From Ideonella sp. (GTDB lineage: Bacteria > Pseudomonadota > Gammaproteobacteria > Burkholderiales > Burkholderiaceae_C), in assembly GCF_016702655.1 (NCBI RefSeq), contig NZ_JADJDO010000020.1, forward strand, positions 1 to 64,000: a stretch of 64,000 nt of DNA. The letters run 5' to 3'. The position numbers were made by a program, and so were the translations under genes. The notes under the pieces are model-generated. The model saw only the letters and a list, made by a program, of their open reading frames with translations, ran no database searches and had not been told where the DNA came from. Positions 44,411 through 54,473 of the stretch are shown piece by piece (position 1 is the first letter of the stretch; each line of letters starts with the position of its first letter).

Positions 44411-45685
44411 ATGGCGACTTCTCAACCCGGCTTCACGACCCAGGCGCGCGCCCTGCGGGCGCTCGCGCCACTGACGCTCCTGCTCGCGAGTTGCGGCGGC
44501 GGCGGGGGTGGGGGCTCGATCCCGCCGTTCGACATCTTCGAGTCGGTCGCCATTGCCGATCTCGACGGCGACGGTCTGCCCGACATCGCCGCAGCGTTCA
44601 CGGCTATCGCGGGGCCGCCGCCGCACCCTGGCTACGTTGCGGTCTACCGGCAGTTGCCGGGCCGGCCGGTGAGCTTCGCGGCGCCGGTGATCTACTCCGT
44701 CGGCAACGATCCGGTCGAGATCGCGATCGGCGACCTCGATGGCGACGGCCGCGACGACATCGCGACTGCCAATGCGATCCTTGCCACGGATGGAAGCGGC
44801 GTCAGCGACGTGTCGGTGCTGCGGCAGGACCCTGCTGCGCCGGGCCGGTTCCTGGCGGCGCGGAGCTATGCCGTGGGCAAGGGACCGCACGGCGTGGCGA
44901 TCGGCGATGTCGACGCGGATGGTCGCTCCGACCTTGCCGTTGCCGACGGCGAGGGCTTGTCGCTGCTGCTGCAGGACGCTGCCGCGCCCGGGACGCTGCG
45001 GCCGCGCAGGCATGTCGATGCCGGCGGTCTCACGACCTCGGTCGCGGTGGCCGACCTGGACGGCGACGGCACGGCCGACCTGCTGGCCACGAACGCGGCC
45101 AAGGCGATCGTGCTCTTCGGCGTGCCGGGAGCGGCGCCGTCGTTCATGCAGCCGGTGGCACTCTCTGCTGGGGCGCAGCCGATCCACGCCGCGGCGGGCG
45201 ACCTCGATGGCGACGGCCGCGCCGACATCGCGGTCGCGAACCTGGGCACGCCGTCCGACGCTTCGACGGCAAGCGCATCGGTGCTGCTCCAGGACTCGGG
45301 CGCACCGCGCAGCTTTGCGCCGGCGATCGACTTGGCGACGGCGCTTCGCTCCGAGGTCGTCGCGATCGCCGACCTGAACGGCGACGCGCGCGCCGACCTG
45401 GCCATTGCCAACAGCGGCACGCTCGCCGGGCTGTGCCCGCCCGACTGCGGCAGCACCGGAACGGGTGTCTCGGTGCTGTTGCAGAGCTCGGTGGCACCCG
45501 GCGGCTTCCTGCCGGCGCAGAGCTATCCCGCGCTCGAGAGCTTCGTGACCTGGGTGGCGGCCGCGGATGTCGATGGCGACGGCAGGACCGATCTCGTGAT
45601 TGCCGAGACCGAAGGCATCGTCGTGCGCCTGCAGGACCCCGCGCGCCCTGGTCAGTTCAAGGCTGCACTGCCCGTGGGCAAGTAG
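44411..45685 (+). CDS. FG-GAP/VCBS-repeat lipoprotein with seven Ca-binding loops
   Basis: 424 residues. Lipoprotein signal with lipobox LLASC, then a Gly run. Seven repeats follow, each with a calcium-type loop: DLDGDGLPD, DLDGDGRDD, DVDADGRSD, DLDGDGTAD, DLDGDGRAD, DLNGDARAD and DVDGDGRTD. Seven repeats are enough for one closed beta-propeller. A surface-attached role is likely; ligand unknown. The start at 44411 is the nearest ATG to the signal. Confidence 0.85.
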   Translation: MATSQPGFTTQARALRALAPLTLLLASCGGGGGGGSIPPFDIFESVAIADLDGDGLPDIAAAFTAIAGPPPHPGYVAVYRQLPGRPVSFAAPVIYSVGNDPVEIAIGDLDGDGRDDIATANAILATDGSGVSDVSVLRQDPAAPGRFLAARSYAVGKGPHGVAIGDVDADGRSDLAVADGEGLSLLLQDAAAPGTLRPRRHVDAGGLTTSVAVADLDGDGTADLLATNAAKAIVLFGVPGAAPSFMQPVALSAGAQPIHAAAGDLDGDGRADIAVANLGTPSDASTASASVLLQDSGAPRSFAPAIDLATALRSEVVAIADLNGDARADLAIANSGTLAGLCPPDCGSTGTGVSVLLQSSVAPGGFLPAQSYPALESFVTWVAAADVDGDGRTDLVIAETEGIVVRLQDPARPGQFKAALPVGK

Positions 45686-45774
45686 GCTGATCGCGCCTTG
45701 TCGTCGCGCGCGATTGCGAAAGCGGTTACGCTCGCCCCGCCCGCGCACGGTGTGCGCTCGCGGAACGGCAATCG

Positions 45775-46149
45775 ATGGAACAGCTCCTGCTGCACCTGAT
45801 CGGCGACTACGTGACGCAGACCGACTGGATGGCGCGCACGAAGACGCGCGCCAACGCCGCGGCTGCGTGCCATGCCGTGGTCTACACGCTGCCGTTCCTG
45901 TTGCTCTCGCCGTCGCCGGCCGCGCTCGGCGTGATTGCGGCGTCGCACTTCCTGATCGACCGCTACCGCCTCGCGCGCCATGTGGCCTTCGCGAAGAACA
46001 AGGTCACCGACTGGCAGTTGAGGTGGGCCGATTGCAGCGCCACGGGCTTCCCGGGCGAGGTGCCCGCCGCCAGGGCGTTCTGGTTGATGATCCTGATCGA
46101 CAACACGATGCATCTGTCGATCAACTACGCGGCGCTGCGCTGGCTGTGA
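45775..46149 (+). CDS. DUF3307 membrane protein
   Basis: 124 residues: LLLHLIGDYVTQTDWMA opening and ASHFLIDRYRLARH, as in DUF3307, with three to four helices. Function unknown. 89-bp gap after the FG-GAP gene, 14 bp before the phosphodiesterase. Confidence 0.85.
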   Translation: MEQLLLHLIGDYVTQTDWMARTKTRANAAAACHAVVYTLPFLLLSPSPAALGVIAASHFLIDRYRLARHVAFAKNKVTDWQLRWADCSATGFPGEVPAARAFWLMILIDNTMHLSINYAALRWL

Positions 46150-46163
46150 GGAGCGATGGGTCG

Positions 46164-47150
46164 ATGACGATGAAGTTTCCCAGCCTGCTCGCCGCTGCGC
46201 TGTGCTTGGCAGGGTTGCAGGCCGCGGCCTTCGACCTGCAAGGTCACCGCGGCGCGCGTGGCCTGGCGCCCGAGAACACGCTGCCCTCCTTCGCCGCCGC
46301 GCTGGCGATCGGCGTGACGACGATCGAGACCGACATTGCGATCACGCGCGATCGTGTGCTCGTGATCTCGCACGACCCGGCCTTGAACCCCGACATCACG
46401 CGCGGCCCCGACGGCCGGTTTCTCGATGCGCGCGGGCCGGTGATCTGGCTCATGACATTCGACGATCTGCAACGCTACGACGTCGGCCGCATCAAGCCCG
46501 GCTCGCGCTACGCGACGCAGCATCCGGCGCAAAAGCCCGTCGACGGCGCGCGCATTCCCCGCCTGGATGACTTGTTCGCGCTGGTGAAGAAGTCAGGCAA
46601 CGCCGAGGTGCGCTTCGCGCTCGAGACCAAGATCACGCCGACCGCGCCTGCCGAGACCGCCGACGCCGAGACCTTCGCGCGCGCGCTCGTCAAGGCCGTG
46701 CGCGAGGCCGGCCTGGCCGCACGCACGACCATCCTGTCGTTCGACTGGCGCACGCTGCAGCTCGTGCAGAAAGAGGCTCCCGAGATCGGCACCGTGTACC
46801 TCACTGCGCAACAGCGCTGGCTCGACAACGTGATGGCCGCGAGCGCCGAAGGTTCGCCGTGGACGGCGGGCATCAGTCATGCCGAGCACGGCTCGGTGCC
46901 GAAGATGGTCAAGGCCGCGGGCGGGCGGATCTGGTCGGCCCACCACGCCGACCTCGACGCGGCCAAGGTGCGCGAGGCGCATGCGCTCGGCTTGCAGGTG
47001 CTGGCCTGGACGGTCAACGACCCGGCCCAGATCGCGGGCGTGATGAACCTCGGCGTGGACGGCATCGTCAGCGACCGACCCGACCTCGTGCGCCAGGAGA
47101 TGCAGCGCCGCGGGATGGCGTTGCCGGCGGCGACGGCGGTGCAACCCTGA
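46164..47150 (+). CDS. Glycerophosphodiester phosphodiesterase
   Basis: 328 residues with signal peptide (MKFPSLLAAALCLAGLQAAA), then the GDPD barrel: QGHRGARGLAPENTLPSF, TIETDIAITRD, SHDPALNPD and the late VDGIVSDRPDLV. GlpQ-like periplasmic hydrolysis of glycerophosphodiesters. The TGA stop directly faces the stop of an S10-peptidase remnant on the other strand. Confidence 0.92.
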   Translation: MTMKFPSLLAAALCLAGLQAAAFDLQGHRGARGLAPENTLPSFAAALAIGVTTIETDIAITRDRVLVISHDPALNPDITRGPDGRFLDARGPVIWLMTFDDLQRYDVGRIKPGSRYATQHPAQKPVDGARIPRLDDLFALVKKSGNAEVRFALETKITPTAPAETADAETFARALVKAVREAGLAARTTILSFDWRTLQLVQKEAPEIGTVYLTAQQRWLDNVMAASAEGSPWTAGISHAEHGSVPKMVKAAGGRIWSAHHADLDAAKVREAHALGLQVLAWTVNDPAQIAGVMNLGVDGIVSDRPDLVRQEMQRRGMALPAATAVQP

Positions 47151-47302
47151 TCACGCCGCGCCGACAAACGCCCGCAACTCCCCCGCAATGCGCGTCAGCG
47201 ACGGCTGGTGGATGTACATCATGTGCCCGGCCTCGAAGTAGCTGAGCGCGATCTTCTGCCACTGGGCGTCGCGCAAGCCCTGGTGGTGGATCGTGTAGCC
47301 GC
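47149..47302. repeat. Left copy of S10-peptidase 3' end duplication
   Basis: About 154 bp matching 54474-54628 with around six differences, in the same orientation. It starts exactly at the shared TGATCACG. The two copies bracket 7.2 kb. Confidence 0.9.
47151..47302 (-). pseudogene. C-terminal remnant of an S10 serine carboxypeptidase
   Basis: Encodes the last 50 residues of the peptidase at 54476 (RDAQWQKIALSYFEAGHMMY and on to AFVGAA), including the catalytic His region, but nothing upstream. It sits tail-to-tail with the phosphodiesterase gene. 47303-47507 upstream holds no gene. Confidence 0.88.
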
Positions 47303-47507
47303 GGCCGACAACAGTCTCGTCCTGGCTCGCAGGCGCGACTTCGCGAATCCCCGAGCCCGAGGGTCGATCCAGGCGTGGCAGGCGCGAGCGGCGCTGAGCT
47401 GCACTGTTCCGACCCTTTTTCCGGGCGCGGTTGCGGCCCATCAAGCGCGGCCTGCAAATGGAACTCGAAAATGTGCTTCGACTGACGAGGACTAGCAGGA
47501 GAACAGG

Positions 47508-50500
47508 ATGTGGAAGTGGATCGGCATCGTCCTGCTGTTCCTGGTATTCGGCATGCCGTTGGTCGGGTTCCTCGCCGGCATGGAGGGTGGGCTCGGGGCC
47601 GTCGCGCTCTTGTGTGCGGTCGGGCTGTTCCTCTACCAGCGCAATCAGCTCGACGCACTGCGTGAAAGGATCGATCGTGAACTTGCGGCGCTGCGTGCAC
47701 AACTGAGCCGGCAGCAGGTCGAAGGAGAGGCCGAACGCGAAGCGCAGCGTGCAGCGCAGGGAGCGCCTACCGAAGCACCAAGTTCGGCCAACGAGCGCGT
47801 GGCATCGGGCGACACCGAGACTGCCGAATCTGCCCCTTCTGGAGCCGGATTCGAGACTCCGGTTGAACTCGCTTCTGCCACCTTGCGCTCCGTCGCTGCG
47901 GAGGCGGAGTCGGCGCCGCAGGGCGCGGCGACACAGCTGCTTGCCGAGCCCAGCGCGGAGGTCCCCGCCCCGGCGCTTCCGATCGAAGCGGCCAGCGTCG
48001 CTCGCACGCTCGAGGTCGACGAGCGTTCGGTGCGTGTGACGAGCTCGGTGGCGCAGTCCGTCGCCGCCTGGTTCAGGGGCGGCAACACAATCGTTCGGGT
48101 CGCGGTCCTGGTGCTGTTCGTGGGCGTGGCATTCCTGCTGCGTTACGCGGTCGAGCAGGACATGCTGCCGATCGAACTGCGGCTGGCGGCGGTTGCAGCC
48201 GGGGGTGTGGCGTTGCTGCTGATCGGATGGCGGTTGCGCCACAAGCGCCGCGGCTATGCGATCACACTCCAGGGGGCAGGAATCGGCGTGCTCTACATGA
48301 CGCTGTATGCCGCCATGCGTCTGTACGGCCTCTTGCCACCGTCACTGACGCTGGGTTTCATGGTGGCCATCGCCGGCCTCGCCGCGCTGCTCGCGCTCTG
48401 GCAGGACGCGCTGCCGATGGCCGTCGTCGGGTTCCTGGGCGGCTTTGCAGCGCCGTTGCTCACCGCCGGCGACACCGGCAGCCATGTCCTGCTGTTTGGC
48501 TACTGCCTCGTGCTGAACCTGGCGATCGCCTGGATCGCCAGTCGCAAGGCGTGGAAGCTGCTGAACCTGGTCGGCTTTACCTGCACGACGCTGGTCGCGC
48601 TGGCCTGGGGTGCGGCCGCCTGGCGCACCGAGCTGCTCGCCAGCACCGAGCCCTTCCTCATCGCACACCTTGCCCTCTACATCTTCATCACGCTTCAATA
48701 CGGCCGGCAGCTTTCCGCTATCGATCTGTCGCCTGCGACGTCCGGCGCAGTCGGATCTCCGGTGCCCTATGTCGATGCAGGCTTGATGTTCGGCGCGCCG
48801 CTGGCCGCCGCGGGGCTTCAGGCTGCGATGGTGCGTCACGTTCCCTGTGCGCTCGCGGCCTCGGCTGCGGTCATGTCGGGCATCTACCTGTTGCTGGGAC
48901 GCTGGCTATGGCGTCGCGGCGGCGAGCGCCTGCGCTTGCTAACCGAGGGCATGCTGGCGCTCGGGGCTGTCTTCCTGACGCTGATCGCCCCTTTGGCGCT
49001 CGATGCCCGCTGGACCGCCGCAGCCTGGGCCGTGCAGGGGGCAGGCATGGTCTGGGTCGCGCTGCGCCAGCACCGCACCTGGGCCCTGTACTTCGGGCTC
49101 GCGCTGCAGCCGCTGGCGGCGCTCTCGTTCTGGGGCCGGCCGCTCGACGATTCATCGGCGATGTTCGTTGCCAACGCCATGTTCGCTGGGATCCTGTTGC
49201 TCGCGGCGAGTGCGCTCACCTGCGCGCGACTGCTGCAGCGCGAACGCCCGCTGGTGTCGGCAAACGGCCACGCGCCACTGCCGGCCGGATCTGCGCTGCC
49301 GTTCTTGCGTGCATTGCACTGGGCCGCGATCGTGCTCGCGCTGCTGCACCTGCTGGCGGGAGGCCATGTAGAGCTGGGCCGCGCGCCCTGGTCGACGCCC
49401 GATCTGCTGCAATCGTCGATCCTCTGGGTCGTACTGCTAGCGGTCGTGCTCGAGGCGGCGCATCGGCCGCTTGCCTGGCCGGAGCTGGCCCTGCCGGCGC
49501 GGCCGCTGCTGGCCATGGCGGGCCTGCTGTCGCTCTGGGGCGCGACCGAGGCGGTGGAGAAATTCGCCGGCTGGGCGCGCCTGTGGCCGGCGGGCCTGGC
49601 CGAGATCGCGATCGTGCTGTTGGCCGCTGGCTGGTTGCTGCGGCGCCTCGATTCAGCGCCGGATGCCGGTGCCCGCTTGCGTGGCAGCCTGCCCGGCGAG
49701 GCTCTCGCAGTGGTCTGGTACGCGATGCTGCAAGGAGCGCTGGCCGCTGCCGCGGTCACAGGTCATTTCGTTACCGACCACCGGGGTTGGGCCGCCGGAG
49801 CGGTGATCGTCGTGCCGACGCTGATCGCCTGGCTTGCGCTGGCACGAGTCGATGGTGGGCGCTGGCCCATGGATCGCTTCCCGGCGCTCTGGATCGTCGG
49901 ACTGGCGTTGCCTTGGCTGACGATACTCGCCCTGTGGAGTCTGGCGGTCAACCTGCTCGGTGACGGTTCGATGCAACCGCTGCCCTATCTGCCGTTGCTG
50001 AATCCTGTCGACCTTGGACATGGGCTGATGCTGCTCTACGCACTGCGCCTGCGGCACTCGCTGCTGACCCAACCCGCGGCCTTGCTGGGGTTGCGCCGGT
50101 ACGGCGCGCAGCCGCGAGTGTGGCCCGTGACGGCGGCGGTCGCATTCTGGTGGCTGACCAATGTGCTCGTGCGCACGCTGCATCACTGGATGGGGACGCC
50201 GATGTGGGGGGAAGGGGTTCTCGACTCGGGACTGGTGCAAACGGGCCTGAGCATCCTCTGGACGCTGATCGCGCTCGCGACCATGTTCGTGGCTACACGG
50301 CGCGTGGGCGCCGGGCATGCGCGCACGGTCTGGCTGGTCGGTGCAGTGCTGCTCAGCGTCGTGGTCGTGAAGCTGCTGCTCGTCGACCTGTCCCAGACGA
50401 GCGCTTTGCAGCGCATCGTTTCCTTCGTCGGCGTCGGTTTGTTGATGCTGCTCGTCGGCTATGTCGCACCCCTGCCGCCCCAGCGGCCGCGGCCGGATTC

Positions 50501-50516
50501 GGATCCGAACCCATGA
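47508..50516 (+). CDS. DUF2339 polytopic membrane protein
   Basis: 1002 residues. An N-terminal helix and a charged/Ala-rich coiled segment (residues ~45-190) precede more than twenty membrane helices, the DUF2339 pattern (NTIVRVAVLVLFVGVAFLLRYAVE, GIGVLYMTLYAAMRLYGLLP). Function unknown; often paired with DUF3999 as here. SD AGGAGAAC precedes the ATG. Confidence 0.9.
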   Translation: MWKWIGIVLLFLVFGMPLVGFLAGMEGGLGAVALLCAVGLFLYQRNQLDALRERIDRELAALRAQLSRQQVEGEAEREAQRAAQGAPTEAPSSANERVASGDTETAESAPSGAGFETPVELASATLRSVAAEAESAPQGAATQLLAEPSAEVPAPALPIEAASVARTLEVDERSVRVTSSVAQSVAAWFRGGNTIVRVAVLVLFVGVAFLLRYAVEQDMLPIELRLAAVAAGGVALLLIGWRLRHKRRGYAITLQGAGIGVLYMTLYAAMRLYGLLPPSLTLGFMVAIAGLAALLALWQDALPMAVVGFLGGFAAPLLTAGDTGSHVLLFGYCLVLNLAIAWIASRKAWKLLNLVGFTCTTLVALAWGAAAWRTELLASTEPFLIAHLALYIFITLQYGRQLSAIDLSPATSGAVGSPVPYVDAGLMFGAPLAAAGLQAAMVRHVPCALAASAAVMSGIYLLLGRWLWRRGGERLRLLTEGMLALGAVFLTLIAPLALDARWTAAAWAVQGAGMVWVALRQHRTWALYFGLALQPLAALSFWGRPLDDSSAMFVANAMFAGILLLAASALTCARLLQRERPLVSANGHAPLPAGSALPFLRALHWAAIVLALLHLLAGGHVELGRAPWSTPDLLQSSILWVVLLAVVLEAAHRPLAWPELALPARPLLAMAGLLSLWGATEAVEKFAGWARLWPAGLAEIAIVLLAAGWLLRRLDSAPDAGARLRGSLPGEALAVVWYAMLQGALAAAAVTGHFVTDHRGWAAGAVIVVPTLIAWLALARVDGGRWPMDRFPALWIVGLALPWLTILALWSLAVNLLGDGSMQPLPYLPLLNPVDLGHGLMLLYALRLRHSLLTQPAALLGLRRYGAQPRVWPVTAAVAFWWLTNVLVRTLHHWMGTPMWGEGVLDSGLVQTGLSILWTLIALATMFVATRRVGAGHARTVWLVGAVLLSVVVVKLLLVDLSQTSALQRIVSFVGVGLLMLLVGYVAPLPPQRPRPDSDPNP

Positions 50517-51964
50517 AGGTGAGTGCAGCGGCGGCATTTGCCGCAGCAGGGCTGGCCATCGTGCTGCTCCTGACGACTCGTCCGGTGGGTGCCGAAGCGC
50601 AAGATGCGCCGACGGCGTACCTCGCTTCGGTCCCGCTCGCGCTCGAGCCCGCAGGGCAGGGCCTGTACAGGGTGCCGCTGCCGTTGGCGTTGCTCGCCCG
50701 CCTGCGCACTGCCGACCGGCACGACGTGCGCGTGTTCAATGCTGCCGGCGAGTCGGTGCCCATTGCCTGGAGCGGCGTCCCGCCGGCTGCTGCGGCGCCT
50801 GAGCCGCGTCGTATCGAACTGCCTCGGTTCGAGTGGCCACCGGCAGCGCGGCCCGACGAGCGGGACGATGACCGGGTGCGCGTCGAAGTGCGCAGCGATG
50901 GCTCGGTCCTGCGTGTCGAGCGGCGCAGTGCAACGCGGCACCCGCCGGCGGTCGATGGCGCCGCATCGGACTGGTTGCTCGACCTCTCGGCGCTTGCCGG
51001 CGAACTGGCGGTGGCAATCGAGCTGCAGTGGAATGCCCAGACGCAGGGCATCGTGAGGCGCGCCCACTTGCTCGCCAGCAGCGATGCCCGGGTCTGGCGC
51101 CAGGTGGGTGATGGCACCGTCCTCTCGCTGCGGGATGATGCGAGCGGGCAATGGGTGCAGCAGCGGCGCATTGCTCTGCAGTCGATGCGTTCCGACGACC
51201 GCTACTTGCGGCTGCAATTCGATGCGCCGCTCGCACTGCAGGGCGCGCAGGCCGAGATGCGGCGACCCGAGCCTGCGCTGTCGCTGGACAGTGAGCGCTT
51301 CCGGCTCGCGCGCGCCGGCCCCCGCACCTGGACGCTGGACACCGGCGTCGCGTTGCCGGTCAAGCGGATGCAGATTCACGTCCCGCAAGACAACAGCGTG
51401 CTGGCGCTGGCGATCGACCGGCGGCTTCCGGAATTGTCGGCTGGTCAGGCGGGTGACTGGGTGACGGCTGCCAGCCACGTAGCCTATCGGATGGTGCGCG
51501 ATGGCGCGATCCTCAATTCGCCGCCGCTGGAAGTGCCGGGGTCTGCCGCGCGCGAGTGGCGCTTCACGCTCGATGAGCGCCTGGCGCCGGTTGAACTTGG
51601 ACTTGAAGCGACGCTGTGGTGGCCGTCGATACAGCTCGTCTTTGCGGAACGCGGGCCGGGTCCGTTCCAGTTGGCGCTGGGCCGAGACAACGCGCCTCTG
51701 GCCACGATCGAGCGCAGCCAGCTGATTCCGGGCTACCGTGAAGGCGACGAGTTCAAGCTGCCGCTGGCAGAGCTGGGCGTCGTGGTCGAGCGGCAGGTGG
51801 CGGCGCAGTCATTCACCGACGTGTGGCTGGGCTCCGAGCGCGAACAACGGCGTCGCTGGGTCCTCTGGGGAGCGTTGGCCTTTGCCGTGCTCGTGCTGGC
51901 TCTGTTGGCTTGGCGGTTGTCACGCGACTTGCGCACCGGTCAGGCGCAACGCCCTGATTCTTGA
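50513..51964 (+). CDS. DUF3999 periplasmic protein
   Basis: 483 residues: signal peptide (MKVSAAAAFAAAGLAIVLLL), large beta-rich exported region, and a C-terminal membrane helix (WVLWGALAFAVLVLALLAWRL). Overlaps the DUF2339 stop by ATGA. The two probably form an envelope complex; role unknown. Confidence 0.88.
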   Translation: MKVSAAAAFAAAGLAIVLLLTTRPVGAEAQDAPTAYLASVPLALEPAGQGLYRVPLPLALLARLRTADRHDVRVFNAAGESVPIAWSGVPPAAAAPEPRRIELPRFEWPPAARPDERDDDRVRVEVRSDGSVLRVERRSATRHPPAVDGAASDWLLDLSALAGELAVAIELQWNAQTQGIVRRAHLLASSDARVWRQVGDGTVLSLRDDASGQWVQQRRIALQSMRSDDRYLRLQFDAPLALQGAQAEMRRPEPALSLDSERFRLARAGPRTWTLDTGVALPVKRMQIHVPQDNSVLALAIDRRLPELSAGQAGDWVTAASHVAYRMVRDGAILNSPPLEVPGSAAREWRFTLDERLAPVELGLEATLWWPSIQLVFAERGPGPFQLALGRDNAPLATIERSQLIPGYREGDEFKLPLAELGVVVERQVAAQSFTDVWLGSEREQRRRWVLWGALAFAVLVLALLAWRLSRDLRTGQAQRPDS

Positions 51965-52005
51965 GGTCGTGCGCTCGACGCTGCGCATGGTGGCTGCATC
52001 CGGAG

Positions 52006-53639
52006 TCACGATTCTGTGTGCGCGCTTTCGGCGATGCAGTCATCCACCGCACCCTGTTTGCTGCAGGCAGCCGCCTGCGTAGCCAGTACCTCCGGAAGGA
52101 TCTCGATAGCCTGCCGGATCCATTCGCCCATCAGGCAGATCTGGATCCAATTGCGACGCTCGAGATAGGCACTGCGGCAGGCAAGCAGGTAGCCCTTGCG
52201 TTCCATGCGCCGCGCCAGGCATGCCGCGGGCAGATCGGGCGGGAGGGCCAAGGTGATGATCCCCGGCATCGCGACCGTGTCGTCGGCGACGATCACGAAG
52301 GCGTTGCGGCGCAATCCGTCACGCAGCCACTTGTCCGCCTCGCGCACGCGCTGCCAGCGCAGCTCCCAGTCGATCGCCAGTGCCGCGTCGAGCGCGGCCA
52401 GCATGTTTGATGACTGCGTGTAGGGCACGCCCGCCGCATCCCGATACGCCGCGAGGTCGAGGTAGCGCGGTACCCCACCCGGCGCTACGAGTCGGCCATC
52501 ATGGGCCACGATCGCAAGCCCGGGGTAGGCGCCCAACGCCTTGCCGCCGACGGCGCTTGCGTAGCGGATGCCGGCCAGATCGATGGCCTGCAATCCCGCG
52601 GCGCTGACCGCGTCAACGCAAAGGTCTGCGCGGTTGGTGCTGCACAGGAGCGCGGCACATCGAGCTGGTTGCGCACACCGGTCGATGTCTCGCAGGCCAC
52701 CATCCAGAGCCAGCTTGGGCGAGTCGCGGCGAAGGCCTCCTCCAGCGCTGTGCAATCGAAGCCTTTCCCCCAATCTGCATGCAACGTTTCAAAACGCAGT
52801 CGCCAGCGGCGGGCATGGTCGACGAGGCGCTCGCCGAATTCACCATTGCTCAGTACCAGCCCGGGTCGGCCTTGCGCGGCAAGCTGAGCTGCGATGGCAT
52901 CGTTGGCCAGCGTGCCCGTCCCGGACATCAGCACCACGTCGCGAACGTGGAGCAGACTTCGCAAGCGAAGGCGTACCCGGTCGATCAGCACGCCGAACTC
53001 TGCGCTGCGGTGCGAAATCGCCGGCCGCGCGAATGCGGTGCTCACGGCATCGCCGATCGCCACTGGGCCCGGCAACAGGTTCGTCAAGGGCCGACCGCCT
53101 GCAAGCTCGAGGTGCGAGGCGCGGGTCGCGCAATCGTCGAGCGTCAGGTACATCGGCTGGAAGCGCGCGTTCTCGTCCCCCACCAGGGGCCCGAACGGCC
53201 GGAAGCCGAGGTGTCGGTACAGGCGCAACTCTCGCACCGTGCCGGAGATGATTGCCAGGTCGCAGCCCTGGCCGCGAAAGTGGTTCGCCAGCACTCCAGC
53301 CAGGCGCGCGAAGACAGACTGCTTGCGATACCTCGGGTCGACCGCAAGCAGACGCAACTCGACGACCTGCGAGTGCTTGGGCAGATGACGGTTTAGGTCC
53401 GGTAGCTTGGCGTCGAGCGAGAACGGACGTGCAAGCCGCCCTGCGATCATGCCCACCACCGTGTCGCCATCGAGGCAGATCGCATAGGTGTTCTCGCCAT
53501 GGAAGCGATCGACCAGGCGCCTCGCTCCGTTCGGCGGATGTTGCGGAATCTCTTCGACGAAGGTCCGGTAGTTGAGGTGATGGATCGACTCGAACTCGCC
53601 GGGCTGGTCGGCCAGTTTGAAGCGCAGGTTTGATGTCAT
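52006..53639 (-). CDS. GNAT acetyltransferase fused to class V aminotransferase, frameshifted
   Basis: Starts at ATG 53639 (MTSNLRFKLADQPGEFESIH). The first ~200 residues form a GNAT/acyl-homoserine-lactone-synthase-like domain (VVELRLLAVDPRYRKQSVFA). The rest is a fold-type I PLP enzyme with a MSGTGTLAND loop and the PLP lysine in SAVGGKALGAYPG. At about 52651-52654 one G is missing; the second frame continues (ALLCSTNRADLCVDAV) to 52006. Overlaps plsY (ATGA 53636-53639). Amino-lipid or acylated amino-acid synthesis is a guess. Confidence 0.78.
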
Positions 53640-54184
53640 CTCCAACTCCGGGAGCGGTGCGTATAGGTCAGCAGCGCGGCGAGGGCGAGCGTCGCGAGGC
53701 CGATGTCGGGCGGCCGGAGCGCCAGCGCGAACGCGGCGCCGCTGGCGAAAGCCACCATGCCGGCCGGTACCGTGACCCGCAGCGCGATGCGCGCGACGGC
53801 AAAGGCTGTTGCGATGACAGCGAGCACGCCAGGGTCGAGCGCTGCAAGGGTGCCGATTGCCGTGGCGACGCCTTTGCCGCCACGCCAACCAAGCTGCGCA
53901 GGAAAGACATGGCCGAGCGTGGCCGCGACGGCGCATAGTGCAGCCGCCTCGGGTGCCCACTGGCGCGCAGCCAAGATCGGGATCACTCCCTTGGTCGCGT
54001 CGAGCACGAAGACAAGCGCAAAGCCACTGCGCCCGAGAATGCGCCCGGCGTTGCGCGCCCCGGCGTTTCCGCTGCCGAGTTCGCGAATATCGCGTCCATC
54101 GCGCCAGCGCAGCAGGTAGTAGCCCGCATTCAGGCACCCCAAGCCGTAAGCGAAGGCGACTGGAGCCAGATCAACTGCACGCAT
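53636..54184 (-). CDS. PlsY-like glycerol-3-phosphate acyltransferase
   Basis: 182 residues, five helices, with the two PlsY motifs in altered form: GSGNAGARNAGR (usual GSGNPGATNVLR) and GHVFPAQLGWRGGKGVATA. It acylates G3P from acyl-phosphate. The changed first motif and coupling to a GNAT-aminotransferase suggest a paralogue with another acceptor rather than the housekeeping plsY. Confidence 0.85.
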   Translation of the reverse strand: MRAVDLAPVAFAYGLGCLNAGYYLLRWRDGRDIRELGSGNAGARNAGRILGRSGFALVFVLDATKGVIPILAARQWAPEAAALCAVAATLGHVFPAQLGWRGGKGVATAIGTLAALDPGVLAVIATAFAVARIALRVTVPAGMVAFASGAAFALALRPPDIGLATLALAALLTYTHRSRSWR

Positions 54185-54473
54185 GTGCTACGAGGCCAGG
54201 TGATGTCACTCGGCGAGTCAGCGCCGCCCAACCTACAAGCCCGATTGCCGCGCGGTGAACTCGGATGGACCGACTGTTCGAATTCTGCGGTCCTGGCGCA
54301 AGCGCGAACTGAGCAGAGTCAATGCCTGGATATCATGGCCGCCCGCGGAGCTGCGGCGGTTCGACCTGCCAGTCGATCAACGGTGCGGCGTTGCGCCGGC
54401 AACCAGCAGGCCGGCGCCCGCCGGGCGACAGGTCAATGAATTGACGCGGTCCGGGTCGCGCAGTCGGTGAGGT
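54185..54473. other. Gene-free gap
   Basis: About 290 bp between the plsY-like start and the peptidase stop. No coding frame with family features, no clear hairpin or promoter. It forms the right-hand border of the 7.2-kb bracketed segment. Confidence 0.5.

Noticed and set aside
47303..54473. A classic integrative element
   Set aside because: No integrase, excisionase, tRNA target or transfer gene is present; only the flanking duplication supports mobility.
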